From Arenivirga flava (GTDB taxonomy: Bacteria > Actinomycetota > Actinomycetes > Actinomycetales > Microbacteriaceae): DNA of 64,000 bases. Shown piece after piece: positions 57,068 to 64,000 of the stretch. The notes beneath the pieces are model-generated. The model was given only the letters and a program-made list of their open reading frames with translations. It was not told where the DNA came from and did not search any database. Made by a program: the position numbers and the translations under genes. The stretch covers positions 682,001 through 746,000 of the forward strand of contig NZ_BSUL01000001.1 in assembly GCF_030161575.1 (NCBI RefSeq), given 5' to 3'. Positions within the stretch are counted from its first letter, which is position 1. Every line of letters begins with the position of its first letter.

Positions 57068-59350
57068 ATGGCCCGCGACGATCAGACCGTGCAGATCGAG
57101 GGCCGCAGGCTGCGGCTCACCAACCTCGACAAGGTGCTCTACCCGGAGACGGGAACGACGAAGGCCGATGTGCTCGCCTACTACGCGGAGATCGCCCCGG
57201 TGATCTTCCCCCACCTCGACGGACGGCCGATCACCCGCAAGCGATGGGTGCACGGCGTCGGCACCGTGGACGAGCCGGGCGCAGTCTTCTTCCAGAAGAA
57301 CCTCGACGACACGACCCCGGACTGGGTGGCCCGCGGCACCATCCAGCACCGCGACCACGAGAACAGCTACCCGATCGCCACCGAGCCCGCGACGCTCGCC
57401 TGGCTGGCCCAGATCGCCAGTCTCGAGCTGCACGTGCCGCAGTGGCGGTTCGCGGGTGACGGCTCCCCCGCGCATCCCGACCGGCTCGTCATCGACCTCG
57501 ATCCCGGCCCGGGCGCGGGGCTGCCCGAGTGCGTCGAGATCGCCCGCCTCGCGCGGGCCATCCTCCGAGACGTGGGCCTCGACCCGGTCCCGGTCACCAG
57601 CGGCAGCAAGGGCGTGCACCTGTACGCCGAGCTCGACGGCACCCTCAGCACCGAGCAGGCGGCGGCCTTCGCGAAGGAGCTCGCCCGGTCCATCGAGGCC
57701 GACCACCCGGACCTCGCGGTGAGCGACATGAAGAAGTCCCTGCGCCAGGGCAGGGTGCTCGTCGACTGGAGCCAGAACAGCGGGGCGAAGACCACCGTGA
57801 GCCCGTACTCGCTGCGCGGCCGCCTGCGCCCCACGGTCGCGGCGCCGCGCACCTGGCGGGAGCTGTTCTCGCCGCAGCTGCGGCAGCTCGAGATGCACGA
57901 GGTGCTGAAGCGGGTCCGCCGACGCGGCGACCCCGCCGAGGCGGTGGCACCGGACCCGCCGGATCGGCTGGCGACGTACCGCAGCATGCGGGACCCCTCC
58001 CGTACCGGCGAGCCGGTCCCCGAGCGCCACGGGCGCGGCGGCGGTCGCGAGTTCGTCATCCAGGAGCATCGCGCGCGGCGCCTGCACTGGGACTTCCGGC
58101 TCGAGCGCGACGGCGTGCTGGTCAGCTGGGCCCTGCCGAAGGGCGTGCCGACGGACGACCGCCGCAACCACCTCGCCGTGCCGACCGAGGACCATCCGCT
58201 CGAGTACGGGTCCTTCGAGGGCGTCATCCCGAAGGGCGAGTACGGCGCGGGCGAGGTGACGATCTGGGACGCGGGGCGCTACGAGCTCGAGAAGTGGCGC
58301 GACGACGAGGTCATCGCCACGCTCCACGGCCGGGCGGACGGCGGGCTCGGCGGCGAGCCGGTGCGGCTCGCCCTCATCCGCACCGGCGACGGCTGGCTGA
58401 TCCACCGGATGCAGCAGCAGCCGGATGCGTGGGCGCGGCCCCCTCGGATCGCGCCGATGCTCGCCACCCGCGGGACGGAGCAGGACCTGGACGGCGACGA
58501 CTGGACGCTGGAGGGCAAATGGGACGGCTACCGTGCGATCGTCACGGTCGAGGACGGCCGGGCCCGCCTGCGCAGCCGCAACGATCAGGACCTCGGACGC
58601 CGCTTCCCCGAGCTGCGCGGCCTGGCCCCAGGCGTCCGGGCCGGACGCGCCGTGCTCGACGGCGAGATCGTGGCGCTCGACGCCCGTGGCCGACCGAGCT
58701 TCCGCGCGCTGCAGCAGCGGATGCAGGGCGCCGGTGGCGATGGCCGACTGCGTTTCATCGCCTTCGACCTGCTCTGGGTCGACGGACGCGACCTCCAGCG
58801 CGAGCCGTACGAGGTGCGCCGTCGGCTGCTGGCCGAGACGATCGAGCCGGGAACGCTGCTCGAAGCCCCCGACGATCTCGGCACGGATCCGGCGGCGGCG
58901 CTCGCCGTGGCCGAGGACCTGGGTCTGGAGGGTGTCGTGGCGAAGGCTCGGGGCGCGAGGTACCGGGCGGGACGCAGGTCGAGCGACTGGCGCAAGCTGA
59001 CCCGCACGCGCACCGCCGAGGTGGTGATCGCCGGCTGGAGGGAGGGCACGGCGTCCCTGCTGCTCGCCGTCCCCGAGGACGACGGGTGGCGCTACGCAGG
59101 CCGCGTCGGCTCCGGCCTCGGCTCGGACGAGCTGGACGGCATCGTCGCCCGCCTCGAGCGGATGGAACGCTCGACCGCCCCGGTCGACGCCGTCCCCGCA
59201 GCGGATGCGCGCGACGCGCGCTGGTCGCGCCTCGAGCTCGTCGCGGAGATCGCGTTCGCGGAGCGGACGGACGGCGGACGGTTCCGTCAGCCCCGCTGGC
59301 GCGGGCTGCGCCCCGACAAGGCGGTATCCGACGTCGACGTCGACGCGTGA
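57068..59350 (+). CDS. ligD: ATP-dependent DNA ligase LigD (POL-PE-LIG)
   Basis: This 760-residue protein has three domains in the mycobacterial order. The polymerase/primase is at about residues 10-295 (RLTNLDKVLYPETGTTKADVLAYY, LVIDLDPGPGAGLPE with the metal aspartates, VTSGSKGVHLYAEL). The 3'-phosphoesterase is at about 320-450 (FVIQEHRARRLHWDFRLERDG, EYGSFEGVIPKGEYGAGEVTIWD). The ligase is at about 465-750 (LEGKWDGYRAIV with the AMP-binding Lys, DGEIVALDARGRPSF, EGVVAKARGARYRAGRRSSDWRKL). It fills, trims and seals Ku-bound ends. It is divergent from ku. Confidence 0.96.
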   Translation: MARDDQTVQIEGRRLRLTNLDKVLYPETGTTKADVLAYYAEIAPVIFPHLDGRPITRKRWVHGVGTVDEPGAVFFQKNLDDTTPDWVARGTIQHRDHENSYPIATEPATLAWLAQIASLELHVPQWRFAGDGSPAHPDRLVIDLDPGPGAGLPECVEIARLARAILRDVGLDPVPVTSGSKGVHLYAELDGTLSTEQAAAFAKELARSIEADHPDLAVSDMKKSLRQGRVLVDWSQNSGAKTTVSPYSLRGRLRPTVAAPRTWRELFSPQLRQLEMHEVLKRVRRRGDPAEAVAPDPPDRLATYRSMRDPSRTGEPVPERHGRGGGREFVIQEHRARRLHWDFRLERDGVLVSWALPKGVPTDDRRNHLAVPTEDHPLEYGSFEGVIPKGEYGAGEVTIWDAGRYELEKWRDDEVIATLHGRADGGLGGEPVRLALIRTGDGWLIHRMQQQPDAWARPPRIAPMLATRGTEQDLDGDDWTLEGKWDGYRAIVTVEDGRARLRSRNDQDLGRRFPELRGLAPGVRAGRAVLDGEIVALDARGRPSFRALQQRMQGAGGDGRLRFIAFDLLWVDGRDLQREPYEVRRRLLAETIEPGTLLEAPDDLGTDPAAALAVAEDLGLEGVVAKARGARYRAGRRSSDWRKLTRTRTAEVVIAGWREGTASLLLAVPEDDGWRYAGRVGSGLGSDELDGIVARLERMERSTAPVDAVPAADARDARWSRLELVAEIAFAERTDGGRFRQPRWRGLRPDKAVSDVDVDA

Positions 59351-59353
59351 GCG

Positions 59354-59394
59354 CACACGAGGGGCGCCACCGCCGCGGTGACGCCCCTCGTGTG
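59354..59394. terminator. Bidirectional terminator after ligD
   Basis: ACACGAGGGGCG (59355-59366) pairs with CGCCCCTCGTGT (59382-59393), with ACCGC/GCGGT-like pairing in the loop. It sits between the convergent stops of ligD and the small acidic protein gene. Confidence 0.7.
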
Positions 59395-59401
59395 TCGCGG
59401 G

Positions 59402-59569
59402 TCAGCCCTCGGACTTCGAGGGCTTGCCCACCGCTCCGGCCGGGTGGCCGTGGTCGCCGAGCTCGCCGCCCTCCAACGTGGGTGAGCCGTCGGTGCGCTG
59501 CTCGGTCGCCTCGTCGGCGCCCTCGGCCTGCGACGGCTTGCCGTCCGCGTGCTGGTCGTGGTCGGTCAT
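59402..59569 (-). CDS. Small acidic, disordered protein
   Basis: This 55-residue protein (MTDHDQHADGKPSQAEGADE...) is hydrophilic and acidic. It has a repeated GKPSxxEG motif at both ends (GKPSQAEG and GKPSKSEG). No fold is predicted. Its ATG overlaps the upstream 72-aa gene stop by four bases, so they form an operon. Proteins of this composition are often stress-related in actinobacteria, but I do not recognise a family. Confidence 0.5.
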   Translation of the reverse strand: MTDHDQHADGKPSQAEGADEATEQRTDGSPTLEGGELGDHGHPAGAVGKPSKSEG

Positions 59570-59784
59570 CCTGCGATCTCCTTCGCGTGTCGGGTGAGCT
59601 CGTCCGGGTCCAGCTCGACGCCGGTGTCGGCGAGCCGGTCGCGCAGCAGCCGCTCCACGGTGACGATATCGGCGCCTCGGGCGTCGGATCGCACCTGGGC
59701 GAGCAGGCCGGCGAGACGGCCCTCCTCGGTGATCTCGTGCATGTCCTCGACGGGTCCGTCCTGGCCCTGCTGGGATGCGTTCAT
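59566..59784 (-). CDS. Small helical protein of unknown function
   Basis: This 72-residue protein (MNASQQGQDGPVEDMHEITE...) is charged and helical (EGRLAGLLAQVRSDARGADIVTVERLLRDRLADTGVELDPDELTRHAKEIAG), with no membrane segment. It is the first gene of a two-gene operon with the 55-aa acidic protein, and both lie behind ligD in the opposite sense. Codon use and the ATGA coupling support a real gene. Confidence 0.5.
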   Translation of the reverse strand: MNASQQGQDGPVEDMHEITEEGRLAGLLAQVRSDARGADIVTVERLLRDRLADTGVELDPDELTRHAKEIAG

Positions 59785-59851
59785 GCTCGGACGCTAGGGC
59801 CGCACCCTCGGAGGCTGCGCGGCGGGACCTGTGCGCGGCGTGCGCGGCGCG

Positions 59852-59857
59852 TACCCT
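59852..59857 (+). promoter_or_regulatory. -10 box of a leaderless promoter (TACCCT)
   Basis: TACCCT is followed by six bases and the ATG at 59864. Confidence 0.4.
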
Positions 59858-59863
59858 GGGCCC

Positions 59864-60226
59864 ATGCCCTCCGCCCGCGTCGACGCCTGGATCTGGGCGG
59901 TGCGCGTCGTGAAGACGCGCTCCGCCGGCACCGCCGCGTGCAAGGCCGGGCACGTCTCCGTGAACGGCGATCGTGCGAAGCCGGCGCAGACGGTGAAGGA
60001 GGGCGACGAGGTGCGCGTGCGCCTGCACGGCGTCGAGCGCATCCTGATCGTCCGGCAGCTGCTCGCCAAGCGCGTCGGCGCCCCGCAGGCCGCGCTGGCG
60101 CTGGAGGACCGCACACCGCCCCCGTTGCCGCGCGAGGAGCGCCCCGCGGTGCCGTTCCGCGACCGCGGCACCGGTCGACCGACCAAGCGCGAGCGCCGTG
60201 ACCTGGAGCAGTTGCGGGGGTACTGA
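59864..60226 (+). CDS. S4-domain RNA-binding protein (HslR/Hsp15-like)
   Basis: This 120-residue protein has an N-terminal S4 domain (ARVDAWIWAVRVVKTRSAGTAACKAGHVSVNGDRAKPAQTVKEGDEVRVRLHGVERILIV) and a basic, proline-rich C-terminal tail (PLPREERPAVPFRDRGTGRPTKRERRDLEQL). It resembles Hsp15/HslR, which in E. coli binds stalled 50S subunits carrying nascent tRNA. Whether that role applies here is inference. The gene is probably leaderless and monocistronic. Confidence 0.88.
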   Translation: MPSARVDAWIWAVRVVKTRSAGTAACKAGHVSVNGDRAKPAQTVKEGDEVRVRLHGVERILIVRQLLAKRVGAPQAALALEDRTPPPLPREERPAVPFRDRGTGRPTKRERRDLEQLRGY

Positions 60227-60290
60227 GCGCTCGCCGCGCGCGCAGCCGCCGTGTCGACCGCACCCAGCATCCGTGCATACCGTTCCGAGC

Positions 60291-60823
60291 ATGACCGCCG
60301 TGCACCACCCCGCAGCCCCCGTCGCGATTCCGCCGCACGATCCGGCGTCGCCCTCGTCCTCTTCCTGGTCATCGCCTACGGCGTGGCCGCATTCGGCTCG
60401 CTCTCCACGATCGACAACGTGGACGGCTGGTACGCCGGTGCCGAGAAGGTGGCCTGGAACCCGCCGAACGTCCTCTTCGGCCCGGTCTGGACGGTGCTCT
60501 ACGCGCTCATGTCGATCGCGGCATGGCTCGTCTGGCGACGTCGCGAGCTGCCCGGGGCGAAGGCGGCGCTCGGCTGGTACGTCGCGCAGCTGGCGCTCAA
60601 CGCCATCTGGACGCCGGTCTTCTTCGGCGCTTACCCGCTCATCGGCGGTGCGGCGCTCTGGATCGCCTCGGGCATCATCGTCGCCCTCGACGTCGCAGTC
60701 GTCATCACGATGCTCCGCTTCGCCCGGATCCGGCCGGTCGCGGCATGGCTCCTGGCGCCGTACCTCGTCTGGATCCTCTACGCGACCACGCTGAGCTTCG
60801 GTCTCGCCGTCCTCAACGGCTGA
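60291..60823 (+). CDS. TspO/MBR-family membrane protein, N-terminus probably frameshifted
   Basis: The clear part is a five-helix TspO protein: VLFLVIAYGVAAFGSLSTIDNVDGWYAGAEKVAWNPPNVLFGPVWTVLYALMSIAAWLVWRR, ALNAIWTPVFFGAYPLIGGAALW and AAWLLAPYLVWILYATTLSFGLAVLNG. These include the WNPPNxxFGPVWTxLY signature. An upstream frame from the ATG at 60291 has much more GC-rich third positions than the in-frame GTG at 60251. It would join the TspO frame if one G were added at 60344-60345, giving 177 residues. TspO proteins bind porphyrins and respond to stress. Confidence 0.82.
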
Positions 60824-60826
60824 CCT

Positions 60827-62640
60827 CTAGCGCGGCCGGCCTGCCGTCCACGCGCGCACGCGCTCGATGCGCGACTGCAGCTGCGCCACCGAGCACTGCG
60901 GCACGGCCGGCCCGCCGCAGACCCGGCGCAGCTCCGCGTGCACCATGCCGTGCGGCTGGTTCGAGCTCTTCGCCCAGATGCCGACGAGGCTGTTCAGCAG
61001 CTGCCGCTGCTCCTTGAGGGTGCGGTGCATGGCCTGCGGCACGGGCGCCTCGGGGTTCGCCTTCCGGCGGGCGGCGCTGGTGCGCTGCTGCTTTTGATGC
61101 CGCTGCTTGAGCAGCTCGGCGACCTCGGCGGGCTCGAGGATGCCGGGCAGGCCGAGGAACTCGAGCTCCTCCTCGCTGCCGACCTCGGCCTGGCTGCCGA
61201 ACTCGTGCCCCTGGTAGAGCACCCGATCGAAGTGGGCCGTCGAGCCGAGCGCCTGGAAGCTGAAGAGCTGCTCCTCGAGGGAGTCGCTCGACTTCTCCTC
61301 GCGGTTCGCGCTGTCGATCAGCTCGTCCTCCCACATCACGTCCTCGCCGTCGTCGCGACGGTCGAGGGCGTGATCGCGGTGCTTCTCCATCTCGCTCGCG
61401 AGACCCGTGAGCTGCAGCACGTTGGGCAGGAAGATGCTGGCGACCTCGCCACGGCGGCGGGTGCGCACGAAGCGCCCGACGGCCTGCGCGAAGAAGAGCG
61501 GCGTCGAGGAGCTGGTGGCGTAGACGCCCACCTGCAGGCGCGGCACGTCGACGCCCTCCGACACCATGCGCACGGCGACCAGCCAGCGACCGGTGCCCTT
61601 CGAGAAGGCGTCGATGCGGTCGCTCGCCTCCTTCTCGTCCGAGAGGACGATGGTCGGGGCCTCACCGGTGATGCCCTGCAGGATGCGCGCATAGGCCCGC
61701 GCGTTGGTCTGGTCGGTGGCGATGACGAGGCCGCCCGCATCCGGCACGCTCTCGCGCACCTCGCTGAGCCGGCGGTCGGCGGCGGCGAGCACCGAGGGGA
61801 TCCACTCCCCTCCGGCGACAGCGCCGTGCGCCACGCCTGGCTCGCGATGTCCTTGGTGTCGCCCTCGCCGAGGCCGGCCTCCATCTCGTCGCCCATCTTG
61901 GTGCGCCAGCGCATCATGCCGGCGTAGGCGAGGAAGATGACCGGGCGCACGACGCCGTCGGCGAGCGCGCGGCCGTAGCCGTAGTCGAAGTCGGTCTGCG
62001 AGGTGCGCACGCCGTGCTGGTCCTGCAGGTACTGCACGAAGGGGATCGGCGCGGTGTCGCTGCGGAACGGGGTCCCCGTGAGCGAGAGGCGCCGGGCAGC
62101 GGGGCCGAAGGCCTCGCGGATGGCGTCGCCCCAGCTGAGCGCGTCGCCGCCGTGGTGCACCTCGTCGAGGATCACGAGCGTGCGACCGCCCTCGGAGATG
62201 CGCCGGTGCACCTCGGCCTTGACGGCGACCTGCGCGTAGGTCACCGCGACGCCGTGCCAGTGGCGGGCGAACCAGCCGTCGGCGTTGCGGAACTCGGGGT
62301 TGAGCCGCAGGCCGACGCGGTCCGCAGCGTCGGCCCACTGGCGTTTGAGGTGCTCGGTGGGGGCGACGACCGTGATCCGGTCGATGGTGCCCCGATCGCG
62401 CAGCTCCTTGGCGAGGCGGAGCGCGAAGGTCGTCTTGCCGGCGCCGGGGGTCGCGTTGACGAGGAAGTCGCGGGGCTCGCTAGCGAAGTACTGATTGAGC
62501 GCTTCGGCCTGCCAGGCGCGCAGGCGATCGGCGGTGCCCCAGGGCGCGCGGCCCGGGAAGGCCGGGGAGAGGTGGTCGCCGGGCGTGTGGTGCGTCGCGG
62601 TGCTGGGATCCGGGATGGGATCGAGGGACGGCGTGCTCAC
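60827..62640 (-). CDS. DEAD/DEAH-box superfamily 2 helicase, frameshifted as sequenced
   Basis: The N-terminal frame (GTG at 62640) has WQAEALNQYF, Walker A VNATPGAGKTTFALRLA, VVAPTEHLKRQW, Walker B VILDEVHHGGD and SLTGTPFRSD. It is lost after RTALSPEG. Another frame continues GEWIPSVLAAADRRLSEVRE, then MVSEGVDVPRLQVGVYATSSSTPLFFAQAVGRFVRTRR (motifs V and VI). One base missing in the CCCC at 61807-61810 separates them; restored length is 604 residues. The layout resembles RadD/UvrB-like DNA repair helicases found in actinobacteria. Specific role unknown. Confidence 0.85.
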
Positions 62641-62669
62641 TGGTGCGATGGTACCCGGCACCGACGACA

Positions 62670-62703
62670 GAGGAGCCCCGCACCAGTCGGTGCGGGGCTC
62701 CTC
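62670..62703 (-). terminator. Intrinsic terminator of the GlsB-type gene
   Basis: GAGGAGCCCCGCACC (62670-62684) pairs perfectly with GGTGCGGGGCTCCTC (62689-62703) around AGTC. It lies 17 bases beyond the stop of the minus-strand gene at 62720 and ahead of the helicase start. Confidence 0.78.
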
Positions 62704-62719
62704 CGGAGTGTCGCGAGGC

Positions 62720-62989
62720 TCAGGCGCGGCTGCCCTTGCGGCCCGTGATGAGGCCCCAGATGACGAGCACCAGCAGGGAGCCGCCGATGGCGACGAGCCA
62801 GGTCTGGATGGAGAAGAAGTCCTCCAGCGGCGCGTTGAAGAGCGCACTGCCGATCCATCCGCCGATCAGGGCTCCGACCACACCGAGGATGAGGGTGGCG
62901 ATCCAGCCGCCGGCCTGCTTTCCGGGCAGGATCGCCTTCGCGATCGCGCCGGCGATGAGCCCGAGAAGGATAAAGGCGAGGAAACCCAT
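62720..62989 (-). CDS. GlsB/YeaQ/YmgE-family stress membrane protein
   Basis: This 89-residue protein has three membrane helices with glycine zippers: FLAFILLGLIAGAIAKAILPGKQAGGWIATLILGVVGALIGGWIGSALF and TWLVAIGGSLLVLVIWGLI. These match the transglycosylase-associated/GlsB family, whose members are general-stress proteins; no enzymatic activity is established. GGAGGCATCACC provides the ribosome site before the ATG at 62989. A strong terminator follows. Confidence 0.92.
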   Translation of the reverse strand: MGFLAFILLGLIAGAIAKAILPGKQAGGWIATLILGVVGALIGGWIGSALFNAPLEDFFSIQTWLVAIGGSLLVLVIWGLITGRKGSRA

Positions 62990-63184
62990 GGTGATGCCTC
63001 CGTTGTCTTGCTGTGAGGAGCGGATCTCGCTGCCCAGTGCCCTCAGTCGACCACCGTTCGCGCGAACCTGAGAGGGCTCTCGGGGGCATCCAGACCGCGC
63101 ACAGGTCGCGTTCCGAACCACCGTCGTGCGGCGCGCCGTTACGGCGCTGGCCGACGAGGCGATAGCGGGTGCAGGCTGGGGAGC

Positions 63185-63961
63185 ATGACGGAACGGCTGC
63201 ATCCCTGGTCGCGCTACGTCGCTCTCGGCGACTCCTTCACGGAGGGCATCGGCGACCCCGAGCCCGCCAGCCCGGGCGGGCACCGAGGCTGGGCGGACCG
63301 CGTCGCCGAGGTGCTCGGCGCGCAGACCGAGGACTTCGCGTACGCGAACCTCGCCATCCGGGGCCGGCTGCTGCAGCAGATCATCGACGAGCAGATCCCC
63401 GCGGCCTTGGAGCTGCGCCCGGACCTCGTCGCGCTCTCCGCGGGCGGCAACGACATCATCCGCCCCGGCACGGACCCGGATGAGGTCGCGAGCCGCTTCG
63501 AGGGCGCGATCGAGCGTCTGCGCGCCGATGGCGCGACCGTCATCTTCTTCAACGGCCCCGATATCGGTCAGACGCCCGTGCTCGGCCGCATCCGGGGCAA
63601 GGTCGCGATCTACAACGAGAACCTGCGCGCGATCGCCCAGCGCCACGACGCGATCGTCGCGGACATGTGGGCGCTGCGCGAGCTCAAGGAGCAGCGGATG
63701 TGGGCACCCGACCGCCTGCACTTCTCCCCCGTCGGCCACCACACGATCGCGATGATGGTGCTGGAGTCGCTCGGCGTGGAGCACGGACTCGTCGCCGAGG
63801 AGCCCGAACCGCTGCCCGCCCGCAGCTGGCGGCAGGCGCGCACCGAGGATCTCGGCTGGGCGCGCGAGTACCTGGTGCCGTGGGTGCTCCGTCGCATCCG
63901 GCACCAGTCCTCGGGTGACGGCATCGTGCCGAAGCGGCCGATGGCCGGACCGCTGGGCTGA
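63185..63961 (+). CDS. SGNH/GDSL-family hydrolase
   Basis: This 258-residue protein has the SGNH catalytic blocks: block I YVALGDSFTEGIGDP (nucleophile Ser17), block II with Gly in YANLAIRGR, block III LSAGGNDIIRPGT (Asn), and block V PDRLHFSPVGH (Asp and His). No signal peptide is present, so it is cytoplasmic. Members are lipases, esterases or acyl-deacylases. GGGGAGC precedes the ATG at 63185. The C-terminal 60 residues (WRQARTEDLGWAREYLVPWVLRRIRHQSSGDG) are common in actinobacterial members. Substrate unknown. Confidence 0.9.
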   Translation: MTERLHPWSRYVALGDSFTEGIGDPEPASPGGHRGWADRVAEVLGAQTEDFAYANLAIRGRLLQQIIDEQIPAALELRPDLVALSAGGNDIIRPGTDPDEVASRFEGAIERLRADGATVIFFNGPDIGQTPVLGRIRGKVAIYNENLRAIAQRHDAIVADMWALRELKEQRMWAPDRLHFSPVGHHTIAMMVLESLGVEHGLVAEEPEPLPARSWRQARTEDLGWAREYLVPWVLRRIRHQSSGDGIVPKRPMAGPLG

Positions 63962-63973
63962 GGCCGAGCCGCC

Positions 63974-64000
63974 TCAGCCGCCGAAGACGGCCGCCGGATT
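63974..64000 (-). CDS. C-terminal end of a gene cut by the right window edge
   Basis: A minus-strand frame ends NPAAVFGG and a TGA at 63974-63976. It converges on the SGNH hydrolase gene with 12 bases between stops. Only eight residues are visible, so no family can be named. Confidence 0.35.
   Translation of the reverse strand, partial: NPAAVFGG

Noticed and set aside
57001-59356. Upstream extension of the Ku frame to about 1058 codons
   Set aside because: The extension is antisense to ligD; the Ku family start MRAIWKGAITFGL is at 56998.
60251-60290. GTG at 60251 as the TspO start
   Set aside because: The codons from 60251 have poor third-position GC, while the ATG at 60291 in the shifted frame looks coding; a one-base loss explains the difference better.

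Overview
This is a high-GC (about 70 percent or more by eye) actinobacterial chromosome segment, most likely from the family Microbacteriaceae. The evidence is RbpA, the WYL pair PafB/PafC next to tatA/tatC, the Ku/LigD end-joining genes, a cysteine-free type B L36 under a Zur-like operator, many GTG starts, several apparently leaderless genes, and the recurring word GCGGATGC. There is no prophage, rRNA or CRISPR array. One tRNA (tRNA-Leu, GAG) is present. One partial IS481-type insertion sequence lies at the left edge.

Layout. 1-300: end of an IS481-family element. 355-2214: small membrane protein, aldo/keto reductase, and a decayed AraC regulator. 2213-8852: a three-gene carbohydrate operon (DUF5107-TPR protein, cellulase-like protein, GH35 beta-galactosidase). 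8875-12444: regulators, a membrane protein with tandem palindromic operators, and an 800-bp non-coding stretch with short tandem repeats. 12445-28758: accessory metabolism and regulation. This part holds three aldo/keto reductases in total with the first one, a divergent rpmJ2/CobW-like pair, an oxidoreductase, a serine hydrolase, a SUMF1-like protein, a RamB-like regulator, two divergent DMT-transporter/LysR modules, YaeQ, XRE and MerR regulators, and an azoreductase. 28905-42880: a conserved core with tRNA-Leu, M20 peptidase, UppP, PAC2 protein, HAD phosphatase, TrmI, FKBP lipoprotein, PafB, PafC, TatA, TatC, Mtr4-like helicase, Lnt and RbpA. 43045-45229: NfeD/SPFH/GDPD operon. 45324-52890: SDR, two secreted membrane-anchored proteins, TetR/MFS efflux pair, acetyltransferase, FUSC protein. 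53004-55191: Fur-family regulator and catalase. 55222-59350: end-joining block (TopIB, Ku, LigD). 59402-64000: small acidic proteins, S4 protein, TspO, DEAD helicase, GlsB-type membrane protein, SGNH hydrolase.

The strongest non-routine observation is technical. Eleven otherwise well-formed genes, several of them highly conserved, are each broken by exactly one missing base, and a twelfth (tspO) probably is too. In every case the missing base lies in a short G or C run. In each of the twelve the length becomes a multiple of three when one base is added back. This looks like systematic homopolymer undercalling in the assembly rather than gene decay. Most of these genes are therefore annotated as CDS with the shift noted.

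Biologically interesting points: a twin TTTCC-N4-GGAAA operator that contains a start codon; a Zur-like box shared by L36B and a CobW-type protein lacking its GTPase motifs; PafBC retained without the Pup-proteasome genes at the usual place; a TopIB gene two bases behind ku; a pair of tandem surface proteins with the same architecture; and a SUMF1-like protein without the catalytic cysteines.
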